Source of the DNA: Patiria pectinifera
Lineage: Eukaryota; Echinodermata; Asteroidea; Valvatida; Asterinidae
Reading direction: 5' to 3'
Assembly: GCA_029964075.1 (NCBI GenBank)
Contig: CM057141.1
Span: 9,238,001 to 9,302,000, forward strand
Length of the DNA: 64,000 nucleotides
The position numbers and the translations under genes are program-made. The notes under the pieces are model-generated. The model ran no database searches and was not told the origin of the DNA. It worked only from the letters and a program-made list of their open reading frames with translations. This document shows, one piece after another, positions 31,684 to 42,065 of this stretch (position 1 is the first letter of the stretch; every line of letters starts with the position of its first letter).

Positions 31684-32105
31684 TTGAACTTTGTGAATGA
31701 TACCTTTCACAAGGACCAGATTCCCAGCACAGCCATCATTGGGACTTTCGACGTCTCATCTCTGTACACCAACATCCCACATGAGGAGGGTGTTCATGCT
31801 TGCTCCTTGGCTCTGGCCAAGGCAGGACACACGACTCCTCCCATCAGTGATGTTGGCACCCTTATGAGACTTATACTAACGAAGAACAATTTTCCCTTCC
31901 TTGGTGAACACTATCTACAGGTACACGGCACTGCAATGGGCACTCGCATGGCTCCCTCCATGGCTTGCCTCTTCATGGGTGACCTCGAAGAACGCATTCT
32001 TGCCTCGGCCCCATGTCGCCCTTGGATCTGGTGGAGATATATTGATGATGTTTTTTTTCATCTGGACCAGTGATGAGGACAGTCTCTTGACCTTCACTAA
32101 CCACA
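31684..32105 (+). pseudogene. Penelope reverse transcriptase core
   Basis: Motifs in order: IIGTFDVSSLYTNIPH (motif A), HYLQVHGTAMGTRMAPSMAC (motif B) and WRYIDDVFF (catalytic YxDD at about 32037-32058). A T-run shifts the frame right after IDDVFF; the other frame continues with IWTSDEDSLLTFTNHIN and stops at about 32112. The thumb and connection region that should follow is mostly missing. Family assignment is firm because DVSSLYTNIPH and GTAMGT are Penelope signatures. Confidence 0.85.
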
Positions 32106-32109
32106 TCAA

Positions 32110-32573
32110 TTGATTCCCTTGGTTACCACGTTTCACCCCAATCTCCCTCCCCTTCGCAAAATCACTAATGATAATCATCATATCCTCCATACTTCAGATC
32201 GCCTTGCCCGCGCCATCCCCAACGGCCCCACATTGGCTTACAGGCGTCCTCGAAATCTACGGGACTTGATTGTTCGAGCTGAAGTCCCATCCTTAGATGC
32301 ATCACCTCCCACCCAGCATGGTACTTTCAAGTGCAGTTTCAGATGTGTTGTCTGCCAGATTCATATCCAGGAGTCTGACTCCTTTTCTGGCCACTCTTCT
32401 GTCACTACACACAGAACCATTGGTAACATCACTTGTAACACCTCTAATGTCATATATCTCATTTCTTGCAGGGTCTGTGGAGTGCAGTATGTAGGTGAGA
32501 CTAAGAATACGCTCAAGAAGCGTTTCTATGCCCACCGGTCAACGGTCAACACCAAGAAACTAGACACCCCTGT

Positions 32574-32609
<36 letters not shown>

Positions 32610-33110
32610 CAAGCATTTATATGGCGCTCTACAACGATCACAGCGCCTCACAACAAACAGCTTAAACAGTTACTGAAAATTACAAAGAAATCATATACAC
32701 ACAAAAAAACAAGAACTATCATGCATTGGGAAATAGGTGTGTTTTGAGTAGGCGCTTGAAGATCGCTGTAGACGCAGCTTCCCTGATGTCAACCGGTAGT
32801 TGATACCACAATTTAGGGGCAACAACAGAGAATGAATTGTCACCCGCCTTCTTGTTGGAACGAGGAACAACCAGCCGGGTGAGATCAGAAGAGGAGCGGA
32901 GTCTCCTGCGATCTTCAGATCCATTCAAGTTGTACAAGTTGTACATCACTTCAACCTGCCTAACCACTCCATTTCTGATATGATTTTGCAGGGCATTGAA
33001 TCTCTTGGCCATCGCAAGGACTCAGTTCGCCTCAGCAGAGAGAAAGTGTGGATGAATCGTCTTCGAACTATTCAACCACATGGTCTCAACATCCAACTTG
33101 GAAATTATTA
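32110..33110 (+). pseudogene. Penelope C-terminal GIY-YIG endonuclease, split by LINE
   Basis: The first part (32110-32577) has RLARAIPNGPTLAYRRPRN, a Cys-rich CSFRCVVC linker and then NVIYLISCRVCGVQYVGET, the GIY-YIG core, followed by KKRFYAHRSTV. After the inserted LINE the reading resumes at about 32946 with HFNLPNHSISDMILQGIES and ends REKVWMNRLRTIQPHGLN. The catalytic arginine (RFYAHRS) is present. Confidence 0.82.
32578..32945 (-). mobile_element. 5'-truncated LINE inserted in the Penelope element
   Basis: The 3' tail is the (AAT)n run at 32578-32608 followed by TATGGCGCTC, the complement of a GAGCGCCATA LINE end. The minus strand encodes LYNLNGSEDRRRLRSSSD, SFSVVAPKLWYQLP and IFKRLLKTHLF (32719-32945). 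The boundaries are set by the Penelope frame, which breaks after VGN and resumes at HFNLPN. Confidence 0.85.
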
Positions 33111-33647
33111 ATCCTTTTCTTCCTCCATTGTCTTCGGTTACAGATAATCCATCTGGTATTCCTTGTTTGTGTTTACCCATCTTCCCCCATCTTTCATCCC
33201 TTTCCACCTCCATACTGTTCCCCCCCCCCCCCCCGCATCATCCCCCTTTACTCTCACACTCCTTTGTCCGTTCCCACTCCCTGTGACCTTTGATGCTTCC
33301 CCTTTCTGGTCCCTACCCTGTTTATACAAGATCCCTTGTGGTTTGCCATCTCCCTTTGTTTCTTTGTTCTCTCATCCACCCTCCCCTGCATCTTTCCACA
33401 CCTTTCACCCCTAATCCTCCTTTTGTGTTTCTTCTTTCAGCCCTGCATGTTTGTGTGCACCCCCATGTTAATGTATGTACCAATGTCATTTCTGTTTTAG
33501 CCTCTGAAGAAGAACTTGCTAAGTTCGCAACGTCAGGCCACATTAATTTTTAGATTTACCTTTCACTCTTGGTAGTTGCTCAGTGGTAGTGAACACTTGA
33601 GCGTACAACTTTCCTTTCACTGTATCATCAGTGTTGTAAAACTCATT

Positions 33648-34047
33648 ACTACACCTCATAAATATTCATGATCCTATTGGAGCGTGTCATTGGCTGATTC
33701 CGCCGCGCTTCTGGGAAGTAAAAATGATATGCACCCAGGTGACATCATCCCGGTGAGTATCCAGCTTGCTGCCGTGCGGTATTTTTTCTGGTAGCACCAA
33801 AAATTCCCTCTGGAACCCGCCGTGTAGACATGTAGTCTAACTTGTAATCTTTCCGGAACCAGTCTGTTGTTGTAATCTTTTACTACTGAAGTAAAGACAC
33901 ATTAAAGAGTGTTGGCAGTGCACCAGACTATTTCATGTACTTGTGATGAAGAACTTGAATTGTGCTGAGTAAATGAAGATCGTTATGGACATGGCAGTGA
34001 GGCTACTAAAAAGACAGTGAGGCTGCTAAATATTTATGAGGTGTAGT
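33648..34047. mobile_element. 400-bp MITE-E with 19-bp inverted ends
   Basis: ACTACACCTCATAAATATT at 33648 faces AATATTTATGAGGTGTAGT at 34029-34047. The inner sequence has no ORF. I could not define a target duplication, so its superfamily is open. Confidence 0.75.
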
Positions 34048-34049
34048 AA

Positions 34050-34820
34050 AACAAATACAGCAGTGTTTATTTATGGAAAATAGTTGGAATTACTGGTCCC
34101 TCAATTATTGTAAGGTATTGTAAGGTAGTTAGGAACATAGAGATGAAGAACTGCACATGAACCCCAAAATGACTTTAATAACATTTTTTCTTTCTTATAC
34201 ATGTACAATGTCTTTAGAGAGACCAAACCAACCAAACCAACTATTCAAATAGCCAATGAGAAAACAGGAGTGTTTTGTGTTTCGTTTACTGAAAACGGTA
34301 CAATGGAAATGCACTTACCAAGAATTCATAAATGTTTTGTATATTTGTATGTATTCAGGTTCTGATGCTGTCATATATCTGTACAAAGCATTTGGTAGCC
34401 AAAGAGGATGTTTGATATATAATTGAGTGTTTGCTATAAACATGTAGTGGTGTATATTGAAGCGGTGTTGTTTTAACTGATGTTGTAACATTAATGTTGT
34501 CATCTTATTTTATGGTACCTGCCTTGCCCCCCTTTAGCATCTGCAAAAGCGCCCCCATTCGACCATGCTGCATAGTTCAATAGGTCATGTCACATTACAG
34601 AAGTAGTACCCATTCACTAACTTCTTGAGTGGTCTCATTCTTTGTTCCTAAACCCACAAATATTTCACTGGTGATCAGGATGTGACCTGAACACACAAGC
34701 ATTAAGATCTTCACAGTCAAGTGAGCCTAATAGTAGCTTTGCAGTCCATAGCAACAGGGATTTTCAGACATTGTTCCGTTCACATTTCTGCACATTCACT
34801 AGACGCGGACACACGTGTAT
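34050..34820. other. No recognised gene; may include Gypsy 5' LTR remnants
   Basis: AT-rich sequence between MITE-E and the Gypsy gag start. I could not find a matching copy on the 3' side of the Gypsy element, so no LTR is claimed. Confidence 0.3.
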
Positions 34821-34827
34821 AGCCAAC

Positions 34828-35870
34828 ATGGCGTCTGCTATGCCCACAGTGCCTCCGTTCGAAGCACACAGCAAACCAACAGCTCTCAGCATTAAGTGGG
34901 AAAATGGATCAAATGCTTTGAAGGAGTGATGGTAGGATTTAACATCACCACAGCATGGGCGTCGCGAGGGGGGGGCGTCGCTTGCCCCCCCCCTTGAAAA
35001 GCAAAAAAAAAGAAGAAAAAAAGGGAAGAAACAAAAGAAAAAAAGAAAAGAAAAAGAGGCGCGAAGTCATAGTGGTGTAAATTTAATGAGTTGGGGGGGG
35101 GGCAAAATGTCCCTGCCCCCCTTTAAAAAGTGATAAATCGAGAATATGTCGAGAAATACGGGAATTATTTGGGGAAAATATGTTTTGCCCCCCCCCCCTC
35201 TAGAAAAAAATCCTGGCGACGCCCATGCACCACAGGCAAGAGAAAACAAGCATTCCTACTGCATTATGGAGGTGAGCAACTCCAAACTGTCTTTGACACA
35301 CTCTCTGATACGGGTGAAGAGAATGACTATGAAAAGCCTAAAGTTGGCATTGACAAATCACTTCACTTCCAAAAGAAACCCTGTCTATGAAACAATCTTC
35401 TTCAGGCATCTCACACAAAATCCTGATGAAAGTGTTGATCAGTTCTGCACCCGACTCTGAAAAGCTGCAGAAAAGTGTGAATTTTCTGACCTGGACCGTG
35501 AACTATTGACACAATAATTGGGTGCATAACAAAGAAGCTGTGCTGCAGATCACTTGAGAAGCCGTACACGAAGCCTCAGTTATTAGAAGTCGCTAGATCA
35601 CTCGTACTGTCAGAGAAAAGGGCCGGTGACGTTGAAAACCAAATCGCAACTCACCAAACTGACCAACTCGCCATGCTCCAAAAACTGTGGGGAACAATAC
35701 CCGCATGCCCGAGAATGCCCTGCTGCAGGCAAAGAGTGTAGTTCATGTGGTAAGCTCAACCACTTTTCGTCTGTGTGTCGATCCAGCAAATACAAACAGC
35801 GATCACAGAACAAACCACAGACAGTGAGAAATGTGGACGAGGATGACCCATCATCATCAGGGCAATTCCA
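34828..35870 (+). pseudogene. Gypsy gag remnant
   Basis: ATG at 34828 begins MASAMPTVPPFEAHSKPTAL, which stops after ALKE. After the hAT-B insertion the gag resumes as LLHYGGEQLQTVFDTLSDTG in one frame, then NPVYETIFFRHLTQNPDESV and DQFCTRL in another. The nucleocapsid-like end (35640-35800) has a cysteine set C-x3-C-x9-C-x6-C-x2-C-x4-H-x4-C. Stops at 35458 and near 35510 prevent expression. Confidence 0.75.
34954..35227. mobile_element. hAT-B MITE, copy 1, with 8-bp target duplication
   Basis: Ends CATGGGCGTCGC and GCGACGCCCATG are perfect inverted repeats. The flanks CACCACAG (34946-34953) and CACCACAG (35228-35235) are an exact 8-bp duplication inside gag. The interior contains G/C runs and an A/G-rich tract, no ORF. 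Confidence 0.93.
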
Positions 35871-35871
35871 T

Positions 35872-37205
35872 GGTTACTCGTGTTACGTTTTTGATGTACT
35901 TGTGAGTTTCCTGGGGTGTAATTACCTTACTGAAAAGGTTTAATAACTGTTATCCCCATGGTAAATATAGTAGACCTAGACCTACCTAAGCACCAAAGAT
36001 GACATCCAGAAACATGTGTTATGAATGATAAACAAGAAGCACAAAATCGGTTACTCACGTTACATTTTCGGACATGCATAAAAAGCCATAAACATGCTTT
36101 GATCAAAACGTGTCCTCATACAGGCAACCTGTGGAAATTTCTTTTAAATGGATAAAAGACCATGCCATGGGGCACACACAGTAAAACAAATCCTCCAGAA
36201 TCTTCCATTTTTTTGCAATCCACAAAAAAACATGGTTACTCACGTTATGGTTACTCATGTTACATTTTGTCCCACCCATCTCAGAATTTTATGGCATGAT
36301 GTTGTTTTTTTTACTAAATTATCATAATTAGTATGTTTTCTACCCAATAGGCATCAGAACTGCTAAAAAGTCTGACTTAAATTTGCATTTTGGATCTCCA
36401 ATGGCAAGTACTCCAAGATAAAGGTTTTCATCTGACATTATATGATCTTCTATCAAGAATTTGATGTTTCCTCTTAAGTCCTCTGTAATTTAGTTGTTTT
36501 TTTAACTAATGCAGAGCCATCAGAACAAACCTCTCATGTTCTGAGAGTCTGCCAAAACTTAATGTATGCCACTATAGAACAGAATATAGGTTCCATGGAA
36601 AGGCCACACTATCAGAGATCATGATGTGGAGAGTGGGTTCCAGGGTATACCATTGTACCGGATAGCTTAGTGTGAAGTGCCTACATGTAATGTAATTTAG
36701 CTTTTGTTCCAAATAAACATTTTTATTTCAATGTAGGGACGTACAGCAGTCTTCCGTATTCCATTAAACAACAAAAACTTGATAAAATACTGTAATTTGA
36801 TTCAATTTACAACAATTATGCTGTCTCAAAGACCATTTTGCACCATAAACAGGATAAAATATCCTTAAAGTATCTCTAATGCTTGAGGTTCTTTGGTTTA
36901 AGATAATCAGTTATCAACAAAATCAACATTATCAAGCAAAAGTCAGTTTGGGTATAGTTTGGGTGACTTGGGATAAAAAAACCTTGGTTACTGACGTTAC
37001 ATTTTTGGTTACTCATTTTACAAAAGTTCCTCACGTTACCAGATTTAGTTGCCTTTTATTCTTAAATGTGTGTATTAGTGTAAAAAAAACACTTTTTTTT
37101 TTCTTTATTCATGCAAAGAATGATAATCCTGAATACCAAAATTTAATTCATTAGAAATGTTGGTGAGAAATTTTTTTTTTATGTCTTTTCGGTTACTCGC
37201 ATTAC
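35872..37205 (+). mobile_element. Element with iterated GGTTACTCACGTTAC motif
   Basis: The 15-bp motif GGTTACTCACGTTAC or close variants occur at 35872, 36049, 36234, 36249, 36986, 37007, 37026 (partial) and 37191, all in one orientation, including both ends. The block lies between Gypsy gag and protease, so it is an insertion. No transposase is encoded. Part of it recurs inverted at 8005-8235. No inverted termini or duplication were found; the class is unknown. Confidence 0.65.
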
Positions 37206-37539
37206 GTTGACAATCAAAATGTAAAATGCTACTTTTTGACATCTAAAAATGGATGACGGCTGTGAATTGACATATGGTTCAGAGATAAAGACTATCATTA
37301 ATGCTAGAAAATAGGTCATGATTGAAATATCTCTAATTGCATTAATAGCAATCAATGTTTAAACTTTAGCAATTTTTTGGAGTTCTTGTGGTAAAAAAAT
37401 ATTTTCACTTTACGACACGATTTCTAAAAAAAAAACCTTTGATAAAATTGGGTTTTCTTTGTTAATTTCTCATACTTGAATGTATAATCTGTAATAAAAA
37501 TGTGAAACTGGGTTAAAAAATCAAAAAAATTTTTCTTAG

Positions 37540-38100
37540 CCATGTCCATCAAACCTTGGAGTTGCCCAGCAGACCATGAATACATCTTCGCAGTCAATAC
37601 CCCTTCTCACAAGCCTCGAACCACGATTGATATCAAAGGCATTGACTCATCAGTTATCATTGAGTCTGGAGGCACTTTTCAAAGCACCTTTCCATCTGTA
37701 AAAACAGATTGAAAAACACATTCAAGATCTCTAAGATAAGAATGAATGAACTCATAGCCGAGCTTCGAGCTCAATGGCTCACAAGTTTTCGCCAAACTGG
37801 ATCTTTGGTCTGTATACCATCAGCTTGTACTAGCGCTGGAAAGTAGATATATCACAATGTTCGCCACACATGTCGGACTCAAGCGATACAAACGACTCAT
37901 CTTTGGTATCTCTTCAGCCAGCGAAGTATTCCAAAACACTATCCGACAAATCATTGAAGGCATACCTGGTGTGCTCAATTTCTCAGATGATATTCTGATA
38001 CATGCCACCACCATGGACGAGCACAACCAAAGGCTACACATGCTTCTTGAGTGCCTGCAGGGGAAAAAAAACTCACAGTCAACCAAGAGAAGTGCCAGTT
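37540..38100 (+). pseudogene. Gypsy protease and reverse transcriptase remnant
   Basis: RTTIDIKGIDSSVIIESGG at about 37620-37675 is a protease segment in which the DSG(A/T) active site reads ESGG. RT follows: FAKLDLWSVYHQLVL (motif A, about 37790) and YKRLIFGISSASEVFQNTI, then GVLNFSDDILIHA, where the YxDD box has become FSDD (about 37970-38010). The N-terminal RT is largely deleted. Confidence 0.75.
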
Positions 38101-38770
38101 AACACAATCTTGCGTTCACTTCTTCAGACTTGTCTTCAGTGAACATGGCGCCTCCCCAGATCTTCAAAAAGTTGACGCTATCTAAAATGCTAGTGCCCCA
38201 CAGAGCCCAGCAGAAGTCTGCAGCCTACTTGCTATGGCAAGCTACAGCTCAAGCTTAATCATACCAAATCTCTCGACCATCACTGATCCCCTTTGCTCTT
38301 ACCGAGAAAGACGCAAAGTTCGAATGGAACTCGATGCACAACGTAGCACTCCAATGACTAAAAGACCCCCTCTTACGGGAAGTAGTCGGCACATACTTTG
38401 ATCCAGCGAAAAACACGGAAGTATGGGTTGATGCAAGTCCTGTTGGCCTTGGTGCAGTGCTAACACAAAGCCAGTCGTGCTTTGACACCCACTGAACAAC
38501 GCTACAGCCAAATCGAGCAGAATCCCTTGGAATCACCTGGAGAATTAAACGCTTCCATATGTACCTCTTCGGTCAAGCATTTACAGTTGTCACTGACCAC
38601 AAACCGCTCATCTCCTTATTCACCAAGCCTCAGGCAAACCCATCTCCACGCATACAGAACTGGCAACTCAAACTGCAGTCATACGACATGTCTGTTGTTC
38701 ATTGCACCAGAAAGAACAACAGACTACACATCCAGACATCCTTGCCCGAACAGCGACATTGGTAGTCTGT
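38100..38770 (+). pseudogene. Gypsy RT connection and RNase H remnant
   Basis: Recognisable pieces are LTEKDAKFEWN (about 38296), VWVDASPVGLGAVLTQ (about 38423, first catalytic aspartate), RIKRFHMYLFGQAFTVVTDH and KPLISLF (about 38545-38620) and IQNWQLKLQSYDMSVVH (about 38650). At least three frames are needed. Confidence 0.75.
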
Positions 38771-39660
38771 CAAAAGAAGCTGACGAGTTTGTCAACTTCA
38801 TTGCCAACTATTCAATTCCCAAAGCCATCACGCTTGATGAGATTCACCGCCAAACTGACAAAGACCTTGCTCTCCAACCAGTCATCCAAGCATATCGCGA
38901 TGGACAGCGGTTCAAGCTCAAGGATGACTCAACGCCTAATGGGCAATTTGCGACAGCATAGAATGTGGTGTAGTCCTGCGAGAACAAGGCATTGTAATCC
39001 CTGCCAGCTTGCAACAGCACATTCTCAATCTTGCCCACAGCAGTACTCAGGAAATATTGAAAACCTAGTCGCTGCTACGCGAAAAGGTGTGGTTCCCAAA
39101 CATCGACCAGAAAGCCGAAGAAATTGTCAAACACTGTCTTGCCTGCCAAGCTTCCACACGGACAAAATCATGGACAAGATCTTTGCTGCACACGGTATTC
39201 CAGAAACTGTGAAAACCGACAATGGTTCTCCATTCAACAGTACAGAATTCAAAACATTCTCAGAATATCTCGGTTTTCATCACAGAAAAATCCCCCCCCC
39301 CCACTGGCCAGAAGCCAATGGTCAAACAAAAAACTTCATGAAAACTCTGTAGAAAGCTGTTTGTTGTACAGAAGCAGAAGGAAAACCGTGGAAACAAGAA
39401 CTTTGGTCATTTCTTCGCACATACTGTTCCATCCAACACTGCACTAACCGCGGGCTTTGGTCGCAACATCAACACTCCAATTCCTCAAATGAACAAAACC
39501 GACCATGACCAATCTGCTAAACTCCGTAAACAAGATCAACTAGCGAAGCAGAAAATGAAGCAGCATGTTGATCAACGCCACGCTGACATACTGCATTGTC
39601 AAAAATTGCAGTTGGTGATACTGTCCTTGTCAAGAACCTTGACAGTCTCCGCAAAACGAC
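38770..39660 (+). pseudogene. Gypsy integrase remnant
   Basis: The zinc-binding HHCC domain shows QQHILNLAHS and HCLACQ (about 39010-39145). The core retains ETVKTDNGSPFNSTEFKTF (about 39208-39260), with the second catalytic aspartate, and a PEANGQ-like segment near 39310. The C-terminus reads LRKQDQLAKQKMKQHVDQRH (about 39520-39580) and continues as AVGDTVLVKNLD. Multiple stops and shifts. Confidence 0.75.
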
Positions 39661-39665
39661 CCCTC

Positions 39666-39847
39666 CATACCCTCCCCCTCCATTTTTTTCTAGGGGTGCA
39701 AAGCACATTCCCCCCCCCCAAAAAAAAAAAATCACTGTACTTTTCAAGCATATTCTTGATTTATCATTTCTCTCTTCTTTTTTTTATGACTTTTTTTTTG
39801 GAGGGGGAAAGCGCCCCCCTCTTGCCCCTCCCCTTGCAACGCCAATG
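39666..39847. mobile_element. hAT-B MITE, copy 2, inverted and diverged
   Basis: In reverse complement it aligns with 34954-35227: it starts CATTGGCGTTGCAAGGGG, shares 'gataaatcRagaatatg' and ends near TAGAAAAAAATGGAGG. It breaks the Gypsy C-terminal coding region after KNLDSLRK. The flanks share CCCCTC but not a full 8-bp duplication. Confidence 0.7.
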
Positions 39848-40035
39848 CCCCTCTCGACTTCCCATGATGCAATTTGGTGTTTACAATATTAGTGCTGTAA
39901 TTATTGAAGGGTTATGATATTAAAAAGGCACATGGAAAAAAGCAGAGAGGGTTGTGAAAATCCACTGACAACTATACAAATCGACTGAAAATTTGACTTT
40001 CATTCTAAAACTAAAATGTTGTTCTTCTACATTAG

Positions 40036-40089
40036 GAAGATGAAGTTGCACGTCTTAAAAGGCTTCTGGCAGAATACAGGAAATATGAG
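40036..40089 (+). CDS. CNTRL: Centriolin exon, coiled-coil start
   Basis: This 54-nt exon follows CTTCTACATTAG and precedes the donor GTGAAA. It is phase 0 at both ends and encodes EDEVARLKRLLAEYRKYE. Joined to the preceding exon it gives ...EHHWM then EDEVARL, matching the vertebrate order EHHN-LENEVSRL (from memory). Heptad-like hydrophobics (V, L, L, Y) suggest the start of a coiled coil. It lies only about 100 bp downstream of the Gypsy remnant. Confidence 0.8.
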
Positions 40090-40248
40090 GTGAAAACTAA
40101 CATTCATGCTTTTGATTATTGTGTCAATTGATTTTAACATTCAGAATTTACTTTTATATTTTTTTTTTTAAATATTTGTTAAAAATATGCTTTGTAGCTT
40201 GTTTTTAATATTGTTTTTGACCAATGATGACATTGTCACACTTTACAG

Positions 40249-40296
40249 AGGAAAAGAGCAGATTCAGAAACAGAGAAACTTGAATCAGTCCTTGAG
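40249..40296 (+). CDS. CNTRL: Centriolin microexon, coiled coil
   Basis: This 48-nt exon follows ACTTTACAG and precedes GTAAGAAA. It is phase 0/0 and encodes RKRADSETEKLESVLE. It is separated from the previous exon by a 159-bp intron, the only short intron in the visible gene. The charged pattern continues the coiled coil. The small size makes it easy to miss, but the splice signals are strong on both sides and the phases agree. Confidence 0.75.
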
Positions 40297-40329
40297 GTAA
40301 GAAAATAACAGAAAAATCCAAACTCCAAA

Positions 40330-40410
40330 AATATATTTCATATTTAAAACATATGTAGCACCAAACATAATGACTGGAAAACCAATTTCATAAGCTTCTT
40401 TTAGATGAAA
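40330..40410. repeat. Left arm of a ~60-bp inverted repeat around the DIRS element
   Basis: The reverse complement of about 40340-40405 aligns with 47235-47295, sharing AAGCTTATGAAATTGG, TTTCCA, TTGGTGCTACATAT and TTTTAAATA. The element itself begins 200 bp further right, so this is host intron and not a terminal repeat. Confidence 0.65.
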
Positions 40411-40635
40411 AAAAATTACTCAATCCGTTCAAAGAATTTCACCATTTTAAAAAGCAATGATCCTAAAGTCTGTTTTGTCCACAAAAAAGCAGTTTATTGT
40501 GTATTCTGACTGTTTGGAACAACAAAGAAAATGACACAGAATACTTGTTTCAACAACTATCAACAACTGTAGTACACAATATCTTTATTAACAACCCTGG
40601 TTAGGCAAACAATATGGTCCACTTCAGGGACTCCC

Positions 40636-40769
40636 TTACCTGTTAAACCTACAATTTGCATATTTCTCTAAGCCTTAGGCTTCCACGCTAGATTTTAATA
40701 CCACACAAGGGCGCCCTCCATCGCCCGCCCCCACTCCCGCCTACGGCCAACTCGTCCTCTTTTCTCTAG
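40636..40769. repeat. DIRS left inverted terminal repeat
   Basis: It starts TTACCTGTTAAACCTAC and ends TTTTCTCTAG. It is the reverse complement of 47037-47170 with about four substitutions in 134 bp. Confidence 0.93.
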
Positions 40770-41186
40770 CGTTCATGGAAGATGGACGTGTTTACGAATC
40801 TCCTACGGACATATCCTCTGCTAGATTTTTTTTTTTTTTTTACATTTCGAAAGAAATTTGTGAGTTATTTCTTTCGTGAGTTATACTACAAGATTCGGTG
40901 CTTCTGGTAGAGTGCCAGGTTTTGTTTTTGTTACGTTTACAGGTTAGTGTACGGAGTACATTTGCTGTTGATTTGTTAATAAAGAAGTCAAACACGAGGT
41001 GTGTCGTTTTCTTCTTGTTTTATATACCGCATGGTGTGCTTGCGTTGTTTTGTATAATACGTTCAGAATAAAATAATATGTACAGAGTACGCTGGTTATC
41101 TGTTTATTAATAAAAGAAATACACGGGTTGTGTCAGGTTTTCTTTGGGGTTGTTTTGTGAATCTACAGTTTATTTTCACGTTAGTA

Positions 41187-42035
41187 ATGGCAGACACACA
41201 TCAAAGTAAGTGTGGTGTGACGCCAAAGAATTTCGTTCCATGTTCTTCTTGTCGGTGTATTAAGCCCCGCCCCAAACAAGATTTGCATGATTTATGCCCC
41301 CGTTGCAGACCGTGTAACCGGCGAGTGCCGTGCTCGGTTTGTAAGAAGTGGGAGTCAGCAGAGTGGGAGGCCGTAGCAGCATGGATGCGTTCCCGGTCTC
41401 CTTCGGGTGATTCGGCAGCCAGTGTGTCTTCCGGGGCACCAAGCAAGGTGACATCGGCGGTACAATCCCCGCTTTCTGGGGTCATGCCTAAAGGGTCTCT
41501 GGCCACCAGTAAAGCATCGGGCCATACTACTAAATCCGTGCCGGTGAGGCCTCCGGAATTTAGTTTAGTCACTGGCACCGGGAGTCCGAGCCTTACCACT
41601 CAATCGGGGGACATGCCCCAGGCAGGTTTGAGTGAGCCTGTGCTCGCTTCCAAACGTAAGCCGGGGAAGAAAAAGGATAAATCCCGGGCCAAAGCTATGC
41701 CGGTGGGGCATATAGCGACTGGCCACGTTAGCCCCGGTGTGACCGGAACAGCCCCCGAAACCCGTGTGGTTCCCGGTGGGTCCGGGGCAGGGACCGGTGC
41801 GACCGACACCGGAGCCCGCCCGAAGACGGCATTGGGTGGCAGAAAACACGGGATGCAGGCTGCGGACGCAGCCACTACGGAACCGGGCTCGATTGCCGGT
41901 CCCTCGGCTGAGGTTTTGGTTGGTCCGGCTCCGGCTCCGAGTCGCGGACGCAACTGGCAGCGTAAGAGACGGCGGAGATATACTAGTTCAAGCTCTTCAT
42001 CGTCATCCGCTAGCAGATCGCCACGAGGCCGTTGA
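41187..42035 (+). pseudogene. DIRS Gag N-terminal ORF
   Basis: The frame is open from 41130; the ATG at 41187 (MADTHQSKCG) is the likelier start because the upstream 19 residues are hydrophobic leader-like read-through. Residues 15-60 hold a cysteine cluster (CSSCRC, CPRCRPC, CSVCKKW), probably zinc-binding. The middle is long, P/S/T/G-rich and disordered, and the end is basic and serine-rich (RKRRRRYTSSSSSSS, RSPRGR). It stops at 42034. Similar Cys-rich N-termini occur in DIRS Gag proteins; the role is presumably RNA packaging. Confidence 0.7.
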
Positions 42036-42065
42036 CGGCATCACAGCAGGCGGGAAGATCCCACG

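Larger units (their letters stand above)
31680..33560 (+). mobile_element. Penelope-like element, 5'-truncated and interrupted
   Basis: It encodes the distinctive Penelope RT followed by a GIY-YIG endonuclease, then a CT-rich 3' region and a terminal segment with CTCTGAAGAAGAACTTGC and CAACGTCAGGCCA (33499-33541), typical of Penelope ends. A minus-strand LINE interrupts the endonuclease (32578-32945). Frameshift and deletion mark it as dead. Confidence 0.85.
34828..39930 (+). mobile_element. Degenerate Gypsy-type LTR retroelement, three insertions
   Basis: Coding remnants in order: gag start (34828), gag with CCHC-like cysteines (35240-35870), protease (about 37540-37690), RT (37690-38100), RNase H (38290-38760), integrase zinc finger and core (38800-39350) and C-terminus (39360-39660). 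It is interrupted by hAT-B at 34954-35227, the GGTTACTCACGTTAC element at 35872-37205, and a second hAT-B at 39666-39847. Many stops and frameshifts show great age. No LTR pair was found. Confidence 0.82.

Noticed and set aside
33048-33553. Proline/serine-rich ORFs on both strands
   Set aside because: They translate the CT-rich 3' region of the Penelope element and have no domain or splice support.
33601-33660. Hammerhead ribozyme near the Penelope 3' end (CTGATGA and GAAA on the minus strand)
   Set aside because: Penelope elements can carry hammerheads, but here stem II would not pair, stem III is absent and no UH cleavage site precedes the stem I partner.
34050-34820. Gypsy 5' LTR
   Set aside because: No matching direct repeat was found on the 3' side and no clear primer-binding site follows, so an LTR cannot be supported.
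41201-41953. Long minus-strand ORFs opposite the DIRS Gag
   Set aside because: They are antisense shadows of a GC-biased, P/S/T/G-rich coding region; the + strand has the Cys cluster and the expected position in the element.
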